DNA of 64,000 bases from SURF-28 sp034521465 (GCA_034521465.1 JAXHMN010000016.1:496001-560000); one strand, 5' to 3'. Shown: positions 48,857 to 59,328, counted from the stretch's first letter. Numbers and translations: made by a program. Notes: generated by a model from the sequence alone, not told the origin.

Positions 48857-49077
48857 TGAGATAATATAGAGAATTCCGAAATGATAAGTAACAAAATTCT
48901 GCAAAATTGTTGCACAGCAGAGCAACAGTGAGGTTCTATAAAGCGACAAACTAATCTAAGTTGCATGCCCCTTCAGTTGTAAAAACTGCAAAAAACGTAC
49001 AATTGACTGACCAAAATTCTTGGAATAAAAGTTGACCTCTGTATCCGGAATAATAACCCTAACAAAGAGGAAAGCGT
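48857..49077. other. Divergent intergenic region
   Basis: It separates the sensor-kinase operon (minus) from the lipoprotein gene (plus) and should hold both promoters. No certain -35/-10 pair is visible; AGAGGAAAG just before 49078 is the Shine-Dalgarno of the lipoprotein. Confidence 0.35.
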
Positions 49078-49536
49078 ATGAAAAATGTAAAATCACTTTT
49101 ATTCATTTTTGTCTTGGCGTTGATGTTTATCGGATGTGATAAAGAAGAAAGTAATGATCCGGTAACTCCTCAGCAGCCACCTCCACCGACTCCAACAACT
49201 GGTACCATAGCCGGTGTAATATCTCTGCCTCCTGGCTCACCATTTTCCGCAGCTCAAACTAGAGTTTCGGTATATGCAAATTATGATGATTGGAATAATG
49301 ATAGAGCAATTCAAACTGTAGGTAGCGACGCAAACGGAAATTATACTATTGGCAATCTTCCTCCAAGCTCTTATTATTTGGATGCATGGAAAGATCAGAA
49401 TGGCGACGGAAGAATAAGTAATGGAGATTTGTTTAATGTTTACGGTAGTGGAACATGGCCTAACTATCAGCTGAGCCCAATTTCGGTAGCAGCCGGTCAA
49501 ACAGCTTCAGTTAGTTTGCAACTTGTTGTTTTATAA
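49078..49536 (+). CDS. Lipoprotein with a carboxypeptidase-regulatory-like beta domain
   Basis: 152 residues. Lipobox LMFIGC (Cys about residue 20), a Pro/Gln-rich linker, and a β-sandwich of about 105 residues starting GTIAGVISLPPG, with SDANGNYTIGNLPPSSYYLDAW. Inside it DQNGDGRISNGD is an EF-hand-like Ca2+ loop. It is probably anchored in the outer membrane; the role is unknown. The start has AAGAGGAAAG upstream. Confidence 0.65.
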   Translation: MKNVKSLLFIFVLALMFIGCDKEESNDPVTPQQPPPPTPTTGTIAGVISLPPGSPFSAAQTRVSVYANYDDWNNDRAIQTVGSDANGNYTIGNLPPSSYYLDAWKDQNGDGRISNGDLFNVYGSGTWPNYQLSPISVAAGQTASVSLQLVVL

Positions 49537-49547
49537 GAAAGTTTATT

Positions 49548-49760
49548 ATGCAAAAAGAGAAAACCAAATTGGAGCATGGTTATAAGATCTGTCCTACTTG
49601 TACATTTTTCTGTAATGTCAAAGAAGATGATAAGTATTGCTCTTTTTGCGGAAGTGAGCTAATTGAAAAATGTCCATCTTGTGGTGAGATAATATCAAAC
49701 CCTTATGCAAAGTTTTGCAAATTTTGCGGGACGAATTATCCCTCGAGGATTCCGGAATAA
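49548..49760 (+). CDS. Small double zinc-ribbon protein
   Basis: 70 residues with eight cysteines in four CxxC pairs: CPTC, CSFC, CPSC and CKFC. These form two zinc ribbons (the double zinc-ribbon pattern CxxC...CxFCG...CPxC...CxxCG). There is no signal peptide or other domain. It begins 12 bases after the lipoprotein and shares its terminator, so the two are probably one transcript. Nucleic-acid or protein binding is usual for such proteins; the target is unknown. Confidence 0.75.
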   Translation: MQKEKTKLEHGYKICPTCTFFCNVKEDDKYCSFCGSELIEKCPSCGEIISNPYAKFCKFCGTNYPSRIPE

Positions 49761-49811
49761 TTTTAGTGGTTTTCTCTTTAGGAGAAAGCTCTAAAAAAGG
49801 GTATTTAATGG

Positions 49812-49836
49812 AGGGGCGAAAGCCCCTTCCTTTTTT
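49812..49836 (+). terminator. Rho-independent terminator
   Basis: AGGGGC-GAAA-GCCCCT stem-loop with a GNRA tetraloop and a TTTTTT tail, 52 bases after the zinc-ribbon gene. Confidence 0.88.
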
Positions 49837-49923
49837 ATATGTATTAATTAATCAGCAATAGATTTGCCAATATGCCGGCGAAAATATTCGTTTGATTTTG
49901 TTGTAAACCATGAGGAGGACAAA

Positions 49924-51395
49924 ATGTTACAACTCAGGTTGGTTTTTCTATGTTTGCTTTTTTGGGGGATATATAATTTTTCACCTGCTCAAAATAATTG
50001 GTCGGTATCAGTTATAGATTCATTTCAAACAACAAATGGTGGGCAGGGTGTTCGGGGGTTAAATTCTGTTGTTAACAATAATACTATTCATCTTACTTAC
50101 TATTATCACGATCAAAATTCAGTAACTAAACTTTTGTATTCAGTAAAGAACGGCTCTGCTTTTAATGTGGATACTGTCGCAACTATTGCTGATTTCAATT
50201 CATACGGAGTATCTACTTCTCTACAATTTAATGAAGACGGGACTAAGTGGATTTATGCCGGATTTTATTCTTATCCTAATCATATTATTGGAGTCTTTAA
50301 AGAAACTTCATCCGGATGGGATTATACTTACATAGATGAAACCGGTAACGATAAAACTGTAGCTGCAATTCAAAATAATACGGAAATGGGATTTACTTAC
50401 AGCGGCAAGGGTGAGAATATTTATAAACAAAATGTGAAATATGCTCATTGGAATAATGGTCAATGGGAAATAACAACAGTTTCAAAAAGGCAGGATACTT
50501 ACAAAACCAAACCAAGCATCATTGAAGCAGGCGGTAAAATTTATTTGGTGTTTGGTGAAGGGAGGTATCCAGATTCCTTGATAACAAAAGTTTATGTAAA
50601 AGAAAATCAAGTTTGGCAAGAATCTTTTACTGATTTAATGGAAATTCCTTACTCCGGCGGATCGATTGGTGGTTTGAAAACTTTGTTGGGAATTTCTGAG
50701 CAAGGGAATCCTTGCGTTTTACACTCTCTATCAAATGAGGTTCATCCACGGTATTATGAACTTACTGATGAAGGTTGGCTTCGAAAATCGATTATCTATC
50801 CTTCAACTTATGTATTAACTAATTCATTAAGCGGCTCAAATATTTTATTTGGTATTGACAATACAATGTACACAATTTCTCAAGGTAACGGAGTTCTTCC
50901 CAGAATTACTTGGATTAAAGAAAATGGGGATGCAGATTTTACATCAGTACCATATAAGCATGGCGGCATCTACTTACAAGACTTTTCTATTCTCAATAAT
51001 GAAGTATATATCTATTATATTGATGGCTACACATCTTGGCCTTACGACAGACCGGTTACATTAAAGGAAGCAAAGATCGATTTGAATGTGTTAATAACTG
51101 GCTTACAACATGAAGATGAAAATTTGACAAATGAATTTGAGTTGTATCAAAACTATCCTAATCCATTTAATCCGATTACACAAATCAATTACTTAATTCC
51201 TGAAAGCGGAATGGTGAAATTGGAAATAATAAATTCACTGGGACAAATTATTAATACACCTGTAGATGAATATAAAGAACAAGGCAGCTACACATTTTCT
51301 TTTGAATCTAAAAACTTATCAACAGGAGTTTATTTTTATAGACTCTCATTCGAAGAAAAATTCAAAAAGTGTGTAAAATGATTCTATTAAAATAA
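49924..51395 (+). CDS. T9SS-sorted secreted protein of unknown function
   Basis: The ATG at 49924 follows GAGGAGGAC and gives a good signal peptide (LQLRLVFLCLLFWGIYNFSPAQ); the upstream in-frame ATG at 49876 or earlier has no such support. The body (about 25-405) is a repetitive β-rich domain with many Trp/Tyr and Asn/Gly, like a secreted propeller (KLLYSVKNGSAFNV; KYAHWNNGQWEITTV), without recognised catalytic motifs. The C-terminus is a type A sorting domain: YQNYPNPFNPITQINYLIP, NLSTGVYFYRLSFEEKF. One missing A near 51377 puts the final KMILLK out of frame; the real end is the TAA at 51395. Confidence 0.8.
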
Positions 51396-51474
51396 AATCT
51401 TGTGTCTTATGTGACGAAAAACATTGCATCTTTAATTACTTTTATTTATTACTAATTTATTAATTGGAGTGTTT

Positions 51475-51964
51475 ATGAAAGTGCTCTTAACTTTTGTAGT
51501 CTTAGCGGTTATTTGTTTATCGTGTAATTCTTCAGAAAAAAATCAAAATGCAAAAACAAGTCTGAGTGAAAATTCCTTAATCCCGAAAGAAGAGTATCTT
51601 GAAATCTCAAAAGAATGCAGCGACAAATTAATGAGCTACAAACTAATTGAACAAATGAGTGTTAAAAACTATCTGTTCAAAAATGATGAGATTTCTGAAG
51701 CCAACCTAACTCAACAAACAATTATTTATTTTGAAGAAGAACCAACCGTTGAACAAAAAGAACTATTAGAAAATAATTCAGCACAATGTAATTGGGAACT
51801 ATGGACACCTCCGGCAGATAATCATCCACTCGGTTTTGTTACGAGCCGAAATACCCATCAACAATTTTGAAAATATAGTATGCTTAGATTTTGTGAAAAA
51901 GATTGATACAGGCGAAAGAGAAATAAGCCCGGATAATATAGAGAAACTAAATAAAATCAAATAA
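51475..51964 (+). CDS. Lipoprotein homologous to the propeptide of the adjacent subtilase
   Basis: Lipoprotein signal peptide with lipobox VICLSC (Cys about residue 18). The start at 51475 follows GGAG. One missing base near 51840 joins the first frame to AEIPINNFENIVCLDFVKKID, giving about 163 residues. Aligned by eye, the whole mature part matches the propeptide of the next gene: MSYKLIEQMSVKNYLFKNDE against MSGKLIEKISAKKYKFKKGE; IIYFEEEPTVEQKELL against VIYFDHEPQEDQKQVL; WELWTPPADNHPLGFV against WDTWTPSMENHPYGFV. Free propeptides of S8 proteases are strong specific inhibitors and folding helpers, so a membrane-bound inhibitor or chaperone for the next protease is likely but unproven. Confidence 0.65.
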
Positions 51965-52032
51965 TATAAAACTTACGATTATTTATATACTGTTTCTTAT
52001 TGGTTCGTAAGGCATTCATTCGGAGGGTCACC

Positions 52033-54717
52033 ATGAAAAAGAAGAATTATATTTTTTTTGTAGTCCTTTTAACCGTAACAATCTTCTCACAGATCAATTC
52101 TCCAACTCATAACACACCAAAAAACTCAGACAGGTTATTGCTGCAAAGCGAACATTATATTCAATTGCCTGATGAGTTGTATAATAAAGTAATGAGCGGA
52201 AAACTTATCGAAAAGATAAGTGCAAAGAAATATAAATTTAAAAAAGGAGAGATTACTCAAAGTGAGAGTCAAGGCAAAGTTGTAATCTATTTTGATCATG
52301 AACCGCAAGAAGATCAAAAACAAGTTTTAAGTGACATGGGTGTAAGTTGTTATTGGGATACATGGACACCTTCCATGGAAAATCATCCTTACGGATTTGT
52401 CCTGGCTGAGATTCCTGTTAACAAGTTACAGAACACACTCTCATTAAATTTTGTAAAGAAAATGGAAACGGCTGAATATGAAACTCAGCCACAAAATAAT
52501 AATGGAAATCAAAACATTAGAGCCCCCGAAGTTTGGAATACCGGTTACGATGGTTCAGGAATTAAAGTTGGTGTACTAGATTCAGGATTAGATTCATTTT
52601 ATAAGGGGACTGATCTCGCCAAATCAATATCAAGCTTTTGATTATTTTGATTACCCGAATGTTGATACTGATGTGGAAAATATTACTACCGGTCATGGCA
52701 CCCATGTCGCCGGAACAGTTTTGGGCAGAGGGGTTTTATCAGCCGGTCATTCACATATAAATAATGGTGAAGGATCATTTACCGGTGTTGCTCCCGGAGC
52801 CGATTTATTGTTCATGAAAATAGGGGGCGATGAATCCTCGAGTTCAAACGATGCCGGCACTATTGCAGCAATCGATGCTGCCGTTGATGATTATAACGTG
52901 GATGTGCTTTCAATGAGTTATGGCGGCTGGGGTACATTTCATGACGGCAGTGCAGCGGATGATCAAAAAGTTGACTGGGCTTATCAACAAGGAGTTCCTT
53001 TCTTCATTTCGGCGGGTAATTCTGCAGCTCAGAGAAGACATTATTCAGGCACAGTTAATGCCAATAGTTCAACAGATTTTATCCAAGTAAATTTTGCCGA
53101 TCCCGGTGATAATGATGCGAGACTCTGGTTTAATCTTGTTTGGTATGATGGTTTAGCTGCAAGAAATAATTTGTCTCTTGAATACTATGATGATTCCTTC
53201 ACTCAATTAACTGAAGTAGTGCAAGACCAATCTCCGTCAGAAAGTCCTCGCGGAACCGAATCGCGTTACTCACATTATGATTATTATATAAGAGAAGCCG
53301 GAACTTACTACTTAAAAGTTGTAAACAACTCGGCAAATAATCAATTCTTTCATATATATGATGACTGGGGTTCTTATGTAACGTTTGAAAATGCAGATCA
53401 AAATTATACTATTGGTAGTCCGGCATGTGCTGATTATGCATTCGCGGTTGGGGCGCATGTTTCAAGAGAAACATGGACTGATGTAGATGGTAATAGCTGG
53501 AATTATTCCGGTAATCCATTGAATGGGATAGCTAGTTTTTCAAGCAGGGACCGAGAGTTGACGGTTATCAAAAACCGGATGCAACAGCGCCGGGACATGT
53601 AATACTTTCTTTGCGTGATACGGATGTTTATACCTCAACTTCTAGTTCATGGATTGATAACGACGGAGTTACAGGTGGTGATGCGAACTATTATAAAATG
53701 CAAGGTACCAGCATGGCTTGTCCAATGGCAGCCGGTGCCGCGGCTTTAATGTTGCAGAAAAATTCATCACTTACTCCCTCACAAGTTTATTCTGCACTTA
53801 CTTCAAATACAAACATAAGCGGATTAACCTCGTTACCAAATTCAATCTGGGGTTACGGCAGATTAGATATTTATGAAACTGTAACTAATATAAGTTCCGG
53901 TGGCGGTGGTGGTGAAGAACCGAGAGAAGAAATTATTATTGAAGAGAATTTTGATATTGCTATGTTTCCACCTCAAGACTGGATCCGATTTCAGACTCAT
54001 TCAACAAATACTTGGAATGCCGGAAATGTCACTGACCACAATTTCAATTCAGTTGATCCAAACAATGCTCTTATTCTGCAATCTGTCAGTGGATAGCAGA
54101 AGATCAAGACGAGTGGTTAATAACTCCGACATTCGATCTTGCCGAAGGAGATGCAAGTATTGAGTTTTATGTGGGACACAGCACACAATGGTTAAGTGCT
54201 GCAACAATAAAATTGCACATATCAACAAACGGCGGAACAAACTGGACACAAATTTGGGAAGCTGCAAATGACGGTCAGCCGTGGGGATGGCGATATCAAA
54301 ATGTTGATATCACTCAATATGCAAATAACTCAAATATGAAACTGGCATGGCAGTATGTAGGAAATGATGGGGATATTGCCGCGATTGATAATGTAGTACT
54401 AACCGGATATGTACTTGTGACTGATGTAGAAGATGAAGATGAAAAGCTGCCTACTCATTTTGAGTTATCACAAAACTATCCGAATCCCTTCAACCCAAGT
54501 ACAAAAATAAACTACTCTACTACCGGTAAGTTCAAAAGTTAGTTTGGTAGTGTATGATATTTTAGGAAGAGAAATAATAACCTTAGTGAATCAATTTCAG
54601 AATGCGGGAAGATATACGATAGACTTTAATGCAGATGGTTTATCGAGCGGAATATATTTTTACAGACTTATATCGGATCAGTTTTCAGAAACTCGAAAAC
54701 TGATACTCCTCAGATAG
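52033..54717 (+). CDS. Subtilisin-like serine protease (S8) with choice-of-anchor and T9SS sorting domains, 3 of 3 (frameshifts)
   Basis: The start at 52033 follows GGAGGG. Signal peptide NYIFFVVLLTVTIFSQ, then a propeptide of about 145 residues. Catalytic Asp in IKVGVLDSGLDSF, His in TGHGTHVAGTVLG, Asn in FFISAGNSAAQ, Ser in GTSMACPMAAGAAALML. After the protease a choice-of-anchor J/MAM-like β domain (EENFDIAMFPPQDWIRF; IDNVVLTG) precedes the type A sorting domain (SQNYPNPFNPSTKINY; SSGIYFYRL; RKLILLR). Single-base breaks occur near 52630, 53555, 54090 and 54535. The product is secreted and surface-attached. The propeptide homologue 69 bases upstream is probably its inhibitor or chaperone. 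Confidence 0.87.
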
Positions 54718-54733
54718 CTGGGATAAGCAAAAG

Positions 54734-54758
54734 AAAGGGGCCGTTGCGCCCCTTTTTT
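54734..54758 (+). terminator. Rho-independent terminator after subtilase 3
   Basis: AAAGGGGC/GCCCCTTT, 8 bp stem with a six-base loop, then TTTT. It lies only 3 bases from the convergent DHS-like gene and may serve both. Confidence 0.85.
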
Positions 54759-54760
54759 TA

Positions 54761-55804
54761 TTAAACTGATGCAGATTCTTTTTGAAAAATCTTATTTAAT
54801 TCTTTCTTTCTTCTTCCCTTATAAGCGCCTTTATGATAAGAATATCCGGCAATTAACGGCATTGCTAAAGTTGCTTCGCTGTAAACCATTTGTTCATAAG
54901 ATTGAGATACTTTACCCCATGATGAAGCTTCTTTTAGTGTTGAACTCGATAAAGCACCATCTCTTACATCGGCAACTGTGATTTGAACAGCATATTTATG
55001 CATTGGCGCATCTTCTGTTAATATTTCTGCTGCAACAACAATATCTTGCGTAAAGTTTTTCGGAACGCCGCCGCCAACCATGAAGATACCGGTCTCTTTG
55101 CTTTCTAACTTTATTTTTGTGATTTCTAAGAAATCTTTACCGGAATCAAACGATAAATGTTTATCCGGATTTTTATGCTGATGCATCACAATACCAAATC
55201 CGGCTGAGCAGTCAGAGAATGCGGGAACAAAAATCGGAACATTATTTTTATACGCAGCATAAACTACGCTGTCATCAACTTTAGGTCCGCCGTTTTTCTC
55301 TAAGTATTTACCGAACTCCCAAAGTAATTCACGTGAAGAATATGGACGCGGTTCTAAGCTGTCAAAGATTTCTGCAGTTGTATCATCGCAAACTCTTAGT
55401 TCGTCTTCGTCAATGTAAGTGTCGTAAATTCTATCAATATGAAGATCGCGGAGTTCATTATCATCGGAGAAAGGATTACCTTTATAATGTTTAAATCCAA
55501 GAGCTTCGAAGAAATCCTGATCAACCATAATTGCACCGGTAGAAACAATTGCATCAACCATATTATTTTCGATCATGTCGAAAACGACTTTTTTCAATCC
55601 GGCGCTGAATAAACTTCCTGCTAAAGTTAGTATAACGGTGTTGTCTTTATCTTCGAGCATCATTTCATAAATTTTTGCTGCGCGGTTTAAGTCGCGTGCG
55701 CTGAATGCCATTTCGCCCATTGAATCAACAAGTTTAACAACGTTGTGTTCTTTGATATCAATATGTTTAATGACGTCTTTTAAATAATCTTTCTTTGTTG
55801 CCAT
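54761..55804 (-). CDS. Deoxyhypusine-synthase-family protein
   Basis: 347 residues with the fold motifs of deoxyhypusine synthase: LAGSLFSAGLKKVVFDMIE, VDAIVSTGAIMVDQDFF, YAAYKNNVPIFVPAFSDCSAGFG, GIFMVGGGVPKNFTQD and HKYAVQITVADVRDGALSSS. The catalytic-type Lys is kept in EASSWGKV. The eukaryotic/archaeal enzyme modifies eIF5A with spermidine and NAD; bacteria lack that target. Bacterial members of this family are thought to make homospermidine or related polyamines, so that is the likelier role. AAAAGGAGAT precedes the ATG. Confidence 0.88.
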   Translation of the reverse strand: MATKKDYLKDVIKHIDIKEHNVVKLVDSMGEMAFSARDLNRAAKIYEMMLEDKDNTVILTLAGSLFSAGLKKVVFDMIENNMVDAIVSTGAIMVDQDFFEALGFKHYKGNPFSDDNELRDLHIDRIYDTYIDEDELRVCDDTTAEIFDSLEPRPYSSRELLWEFGKYLEKNGGPKVDDSVVYAAYKNNVPIFVPAFSDCSAGFGIVMHQHKNPDKHLSFDSGKDFLEITKIKLESKETGIFMVGGGVPKNFTQDIVVAAEILTEDAPMHKYAVQITVADVRDGALSSSTLKEASSWGKVSQSYEQMVYSEATLAMPLIAGYSYHKGAYKGRRKKELNKIFQKESASV

Positions 55805-56032
55805 TTCTATCTCCTTTTTAATTCACAGTGATGTGAATATTAAAATTATTTTAATTTCTTTCAAGATAATAAAGAAAAAGTGGCGTCAAATGTAAATAAT
55901 TCGTAAAGATTCGCAAAGACAATTTTTTGAAAAAAGTAAATTTTTAGATGAAAAATCTTTTGTATTGAATTTAGAAGTTTCAGAAAATCTCACTATTTTT
56001 TAATTAATCTTTAATTCGAATAATGGTTTTAG

Positions 56033-57295
56033 ATGATCAATCTATTTGTAGTTCATTCCCAAATTGAGGAACAAAATTCTGTAAAAAAACGAACTAATGA
56101 ATTAGTAAGAAAATTAATTAATAATATTACAGATCTCGATTTCAAAGGTTACTTCAACCAACAAGAATACTTGCAAAAGTATTTTCAAGACAACGCCGAT
56201 TTAAAAAACGCGACCATCATTCTTAATACTTCCGGCGGCACAGAACAATTAATTGATTTAATAACCAAGAAAGTTGAATCGCCCGTTTTAATTATTTCTG
56301 ATTCTGCAAGAAATTCTTTTGCTTCGGCGATGGAAGCTTATTCTTATCTTAAAGATTCTTACGCAGTAAAAATATTTTATGCCGAAAATGATTTGCAGAA
56401 AATTGAAGAAACAGAAAAGTTTACATCTGTTGTAAATTCAATAGCATTTATAAACAACGCTCATTTTGGTCTTATCGGCAATCCATCAGATTGGCTTTTA
56501 ACTTCAAGAGAGTTTACTAACTTCGGAAATTTTAATACGCGTTTTACAAAATTTGAAGTTGATAGAATTGTAAATGAAGTTAATAAGGTAGCAGAGAATG
56601 ATGCGAAAACAATTGTCGAAAGTTGGACAAAAAATTACGATGATATACATGTTGATAATACGGCGATGATTGATTCCGCAAAAGTCTATTTAGCAATAAG
56701 AAAATTTGTAGAAGAAAATAATCTACAAGTCCTTTCTATTCGATGCTTCGACTTACTTCAGTATAACTACACGGCATGCATGGGATTAAGCATCTGCAAC
56801 GATGAAGGAATAACTTCTGGTTGTGAAGGAGATATTCCCACCACGTTTACAATGCTGATAGCACAACAATTAACCGGCGAGCCTGTTTGGATGGCGAACC
56901 CTTCTTCGGTTAAAAAAGATAAAAACCAAATAATTTTTGCTCACTGTACTGTCCCCTCCAAATTTTTGAAAGATGAAAAAGAAGCCGGGTTAACGACACA
57001 CATGGAATCGGGTTTGAGTACAGCGATTAGAGGAGAACTTAAAAAATCTGTTGTCACGATTATGAGAATTGGTAACGGGTTTGATCGAATAGTCGCCGTT
57101 ACGGGAAAGATTATCGATAGTGACATGCAAGAAGAAAACCTTTGCAGAACTCAAGCAGTTGTTGAGATTGACGGAGATGTTAATAAGTGGATAGAAACAG
57201 CGATGGGTAACCATCAGGTAATTGTATATGGTAATATTATTCGTGAACTAGAATATTTTTGTGATTTTTCCGGAGTTGAACTGATACGGATTTAA
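56033..57295 (+). CDS. L-fucose/L-arabinose-isomerase-fold protein
   Basis: 420 residues. Two Rossmann-like domains come first (NATIILNTSGGTEQLIDL; SPVLIISDSARNSFASA), then a C-terminal barrel-like domain with LSICNDEGITSGCEGDIPTT and LTGEPVWMANPSSVKK. The GCEGDIPTT motif is characteristic of the fucose isomerase-like superfamily seen in sugar-metabolism genes. Typical fucose isomerases are about 590 residues, so this is a shorter relative whose substrate is unknown. It diverges from the DHS-like gene across a 228-base spacer. There is no signal peptide; cytoplasmic. Confidence 0.7.
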   Translation: MINLFVVHSQIEEQNSVKKRTNELVRKLINNITDLDFKGYFNQQEYLQKYFQDNADLKNATIILNTSGGTEQLIDLITKKVESPVLIISDSARNSFASAMEAYSYLKDSYAVKIFYAENDLQKIEETEKFTSVVNSIAFINNAHFGLIGNPSDWLLTSREFTNFGNFNTRFTKFEVDRIVNEVNKVAENDAKTIVESWTKNYDDIHVDNTAMIDSAKVYLAIRKFVEENNLQVLSIRCFDLLQYNYTACMGLSICNDEGITSGCEGDIPTTFTMLIAQQLTGEPVWMANPSSVKKDKNQIIFAHCTVPSKFLKDEKEAGLTTHMESGLSTAIRGELKKSVVTIMRIGNGFDRIVAVTGKIIDSDMQEENLCRTQAVVEIDGDVNKWIETAMGNHQVIVYGNIIRELEYFCDFSGVELIRI

Positions 57296-58027
57296 TTAAA
57301 CCACCAAACCCATTCGCAACAGATCGTGTTTTTTACCGTCGATCAAACATTCGTCTCGCAGAACTCCTTCAACGTGAAATCCTAATTCTTGATTCAAGCG
57401 AATATTACGAACATTGGTTTGAAGAGTATTCAAATAGATTTTATGCAGACCTAAATTTGAAACTCCGTATTGAATCCAGAGTTTAGTGGCTTCTTTGCCA
57501 AAACCTTTACCGCGGTAAGCCGGTTCACCTATTAGTTTTCTAAGCTCGGCTTTATTTTGATCTTTATCGTAATCAAGGAAGGCAAGCAGACCTATTGGAG
57601 TCTCATCGTGCGTTGTAATTATCCCGAGTATATGGTTTTCATTTTCTATTAACCGATTCACATCATAAGTGGGTGGAGTAGCACGAGTTAACATAAAATA
57701 CCTACCGATTTTATCGGTCATCCAGCGTTTAAGATTATCGGTATCTACTTTTTTATTGAAAGACCTTACCAAAAGATTTTCACTTTTTAATGGTAATTCA
57801 GTCTTTTCGGTTGGATCATATATAGCGGCTTTGCCATTATCGCCTGTTTGCGATCCGGAATCAATTTTTATCGCCGAGTCCAGAAGCAGATTAGCCAGTT
57901 TTAAATAATCACCTTTTTTAAATCCAATTTCGGTGGCTTCTTTAATTATACTCCTGGAAATCACTTCAATCGAAACTTCGTTGAGTAATTTTTCTTTAAG
58001 AATATTTTCTTCCATTAAAACACCCAT
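57296..58027 (-). CDS. GNAT-family N-acetyltransferase (RimJ/RimL type)
   Basis: 243 residues. The first ~75 residues are helical and unrecognised (KLLNEVSIEVISRSIIKEATEIGFKKGDYLK-like). The GNAT domain follows at about 85-240: IGLLAFLDYDKDQNKAELRKLIG is strands 2-4; the acetyl-CoA loop is EPAYRGKGFGKEATKLWI; NVRNIRLNQELGFHVEGVLRDE matches the RimJ/RimL group. It acetylates an amine, perhaps a protein N-terminus or a sugar amine. Its stop codon abuts the stop of the convergent isomerase-like gene. The second Met (58015) is an alternative start. Confidence 0.82.
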   Translation of the reverse strand: MGVLMEENILKEKLLNEVSIEVISRSIIKEATEIGFKKGDYLKLANLLLDSAIKIDSGSQTGDNGKAAIYDPTEKTELPLKSENLLVRSFNKKVDTDNLKRWMTDKIGRYFMLTRATPPTYDVNRLIENENHILGIITTHDETPIGLLAFLDYDKDQNKAELRKLIGEPAYRGKGFGKEATKLWIQYGVSNLGLHKIYLNTLQTNVRNIRLNQELGFHVEGVLRDECLIDGKKHDLLRMGLVV

Positions 58028-58128
58028 GTTGTAAATTCATCAAACTGTAAGATAAGCAATATTATCCCTTAAGTATAACTAAATGTTTTACATCAATATG
58101 CGAAATCATTGCGAAAGCATGTTGATGA

Positions 58129-58180
58129 TTTCGACATGTTTTGTGAACGTGTCGAAATTTTGGGGAAATATCGACATGTT
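58129..58180 (+). promoter_or_regulatory. Probable operator before fic
   Basis: TTTCGACA (58129-58136) and TGTCGAAA (58150-58157) form a perfect inverted repeat with a 13-base spacer. A third half-site in direct orientation, TCGACATGTT, occurs at 58171-58180 (matching 58131-58140). They lie 75-125 bases upstream of the fic start, in the divergent region shared with the GNAT gene. Confidence 0.5.
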
Positions 58181-58252
58181 ATTGTAGTGTATAATTCCAT
58201 ATAATTTTATTCTAAATGATTATATTTGCAATGTAACTGAATAGGATAAAAT

Positions 58253-59328
58253 TTGAAACAATCCAAACCTCATAATCTTCCAATAAAAAGTTTTGATTGG
58301 TCCAAATACATTTCTTTAATTGCAGAAGCTAACAGAGAATTAGCAAGGTATGACGGATTACTACAAAGCATACCCAACACAGAAGTTATTCTTTCACCGT
58401 TAACAACTCAAGAGGCTGTGTTGTCTTCTAAAATTGAAGGAACTCAAGCTTCATTGGAAGAAGTTCTTGAGTTTGAAGCAAAAAAGAATAAAAACATTCC
58501 TAAATATGAAGACATTGAAGAAGTGCTTAATTATCGCAATGCGTTGAACGAAGCTACAGAAAAAATCCAAAACGGTCTTCCGATTTCTTTGAGACTAATC
58601 AAAGAAATGCATCGCAGCTTGCTTCAGGGTGTGAGGGGTGAAAACAGTGATAGAGGAAACTTTAGAAGAATTCAAAATTGGATTGGTAAACCGGGTTCTA
58701 ATATGGAAAACGCAAGTTATATTCCGCCTCCGCCAAATACTTTAATGAATCATCTGGACAATTTTGAAAAGTATATTCACTTTGAAGATAAAGATAGAAT
58801 TGTTCAATTAGCATTTATACATGCTCAGTTTGAAATCATTCATCCTTTCTCTTGATGGTAACGGCAGAATAGGAAGGTTATTAATTCCATTATTTCTCTT
58901 TGAGAAGGGAATTTTGATAAAACCGCTTTTTTATATCAGCGCATATTTTGAAGCAGATAGAGAAACCTATTATTCAAAATTGAATTCAGTGACTTCGGAT
59001 AATAATTGGGAAGAGTGGATTGAGTTTTTTCTAGAAGCTGTAATTGAGCAATCGAAAAAGAATATAGTATTAGCTAAGGAAATTCTATATTTATTTAATT
59101 CTTTGAAACAGGAAAATAGTAACTATTACCCACTCTCAATATTCACTTCAAATACTTGATTTTCTTTTTGAGTTACCAAAGTTTACTGCCACTGATTTTA
59201 TTAAGAAGGTTGGTATTGATAAAAAACAAGGATATAAAATACTTGATAGACTTGATGGACAGGTAATTGCTCTCGAAGAAAAAGGGAGGGGAGTAAACCA
59301 AGTTTTTACAGTTTTAATAGGCTTTTAG
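58253..59328 (+). CDS. fic: Fic-family protein adenylyltransferase (frameshifts)
   Basis: Translation probably starts at TTG 58253. Merged frames give about 358 residues. The N-terminal Fic_N domain contains the inhibitory motif [ST]xxxE[GN] as SSKIEGTQASLEEVL (about 62-76). The catalytic loop is HPFLDGNGRIGR once an extra T near 58852 is removed, with the active His and the metal-binding Asp. The final 70 residues read QYSLQILDFLFELPKFTATD and GIDKKQGYKILDRLDG, a winged-helix-like end. It should transfer AMP to Tyr/Ser/Thr of target proteins. N-terminal (class II) inhibition is inferred from the motif position. A second indel lies near 59118. Confidence 0.85.

Noticed and set aside
49864..49923. 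Earlier start for the T9SS protein
   Set aside because: The upstream extension is charged and spoils the signal peptide, while ATG 49924 has GAGGAGG at the right distance.
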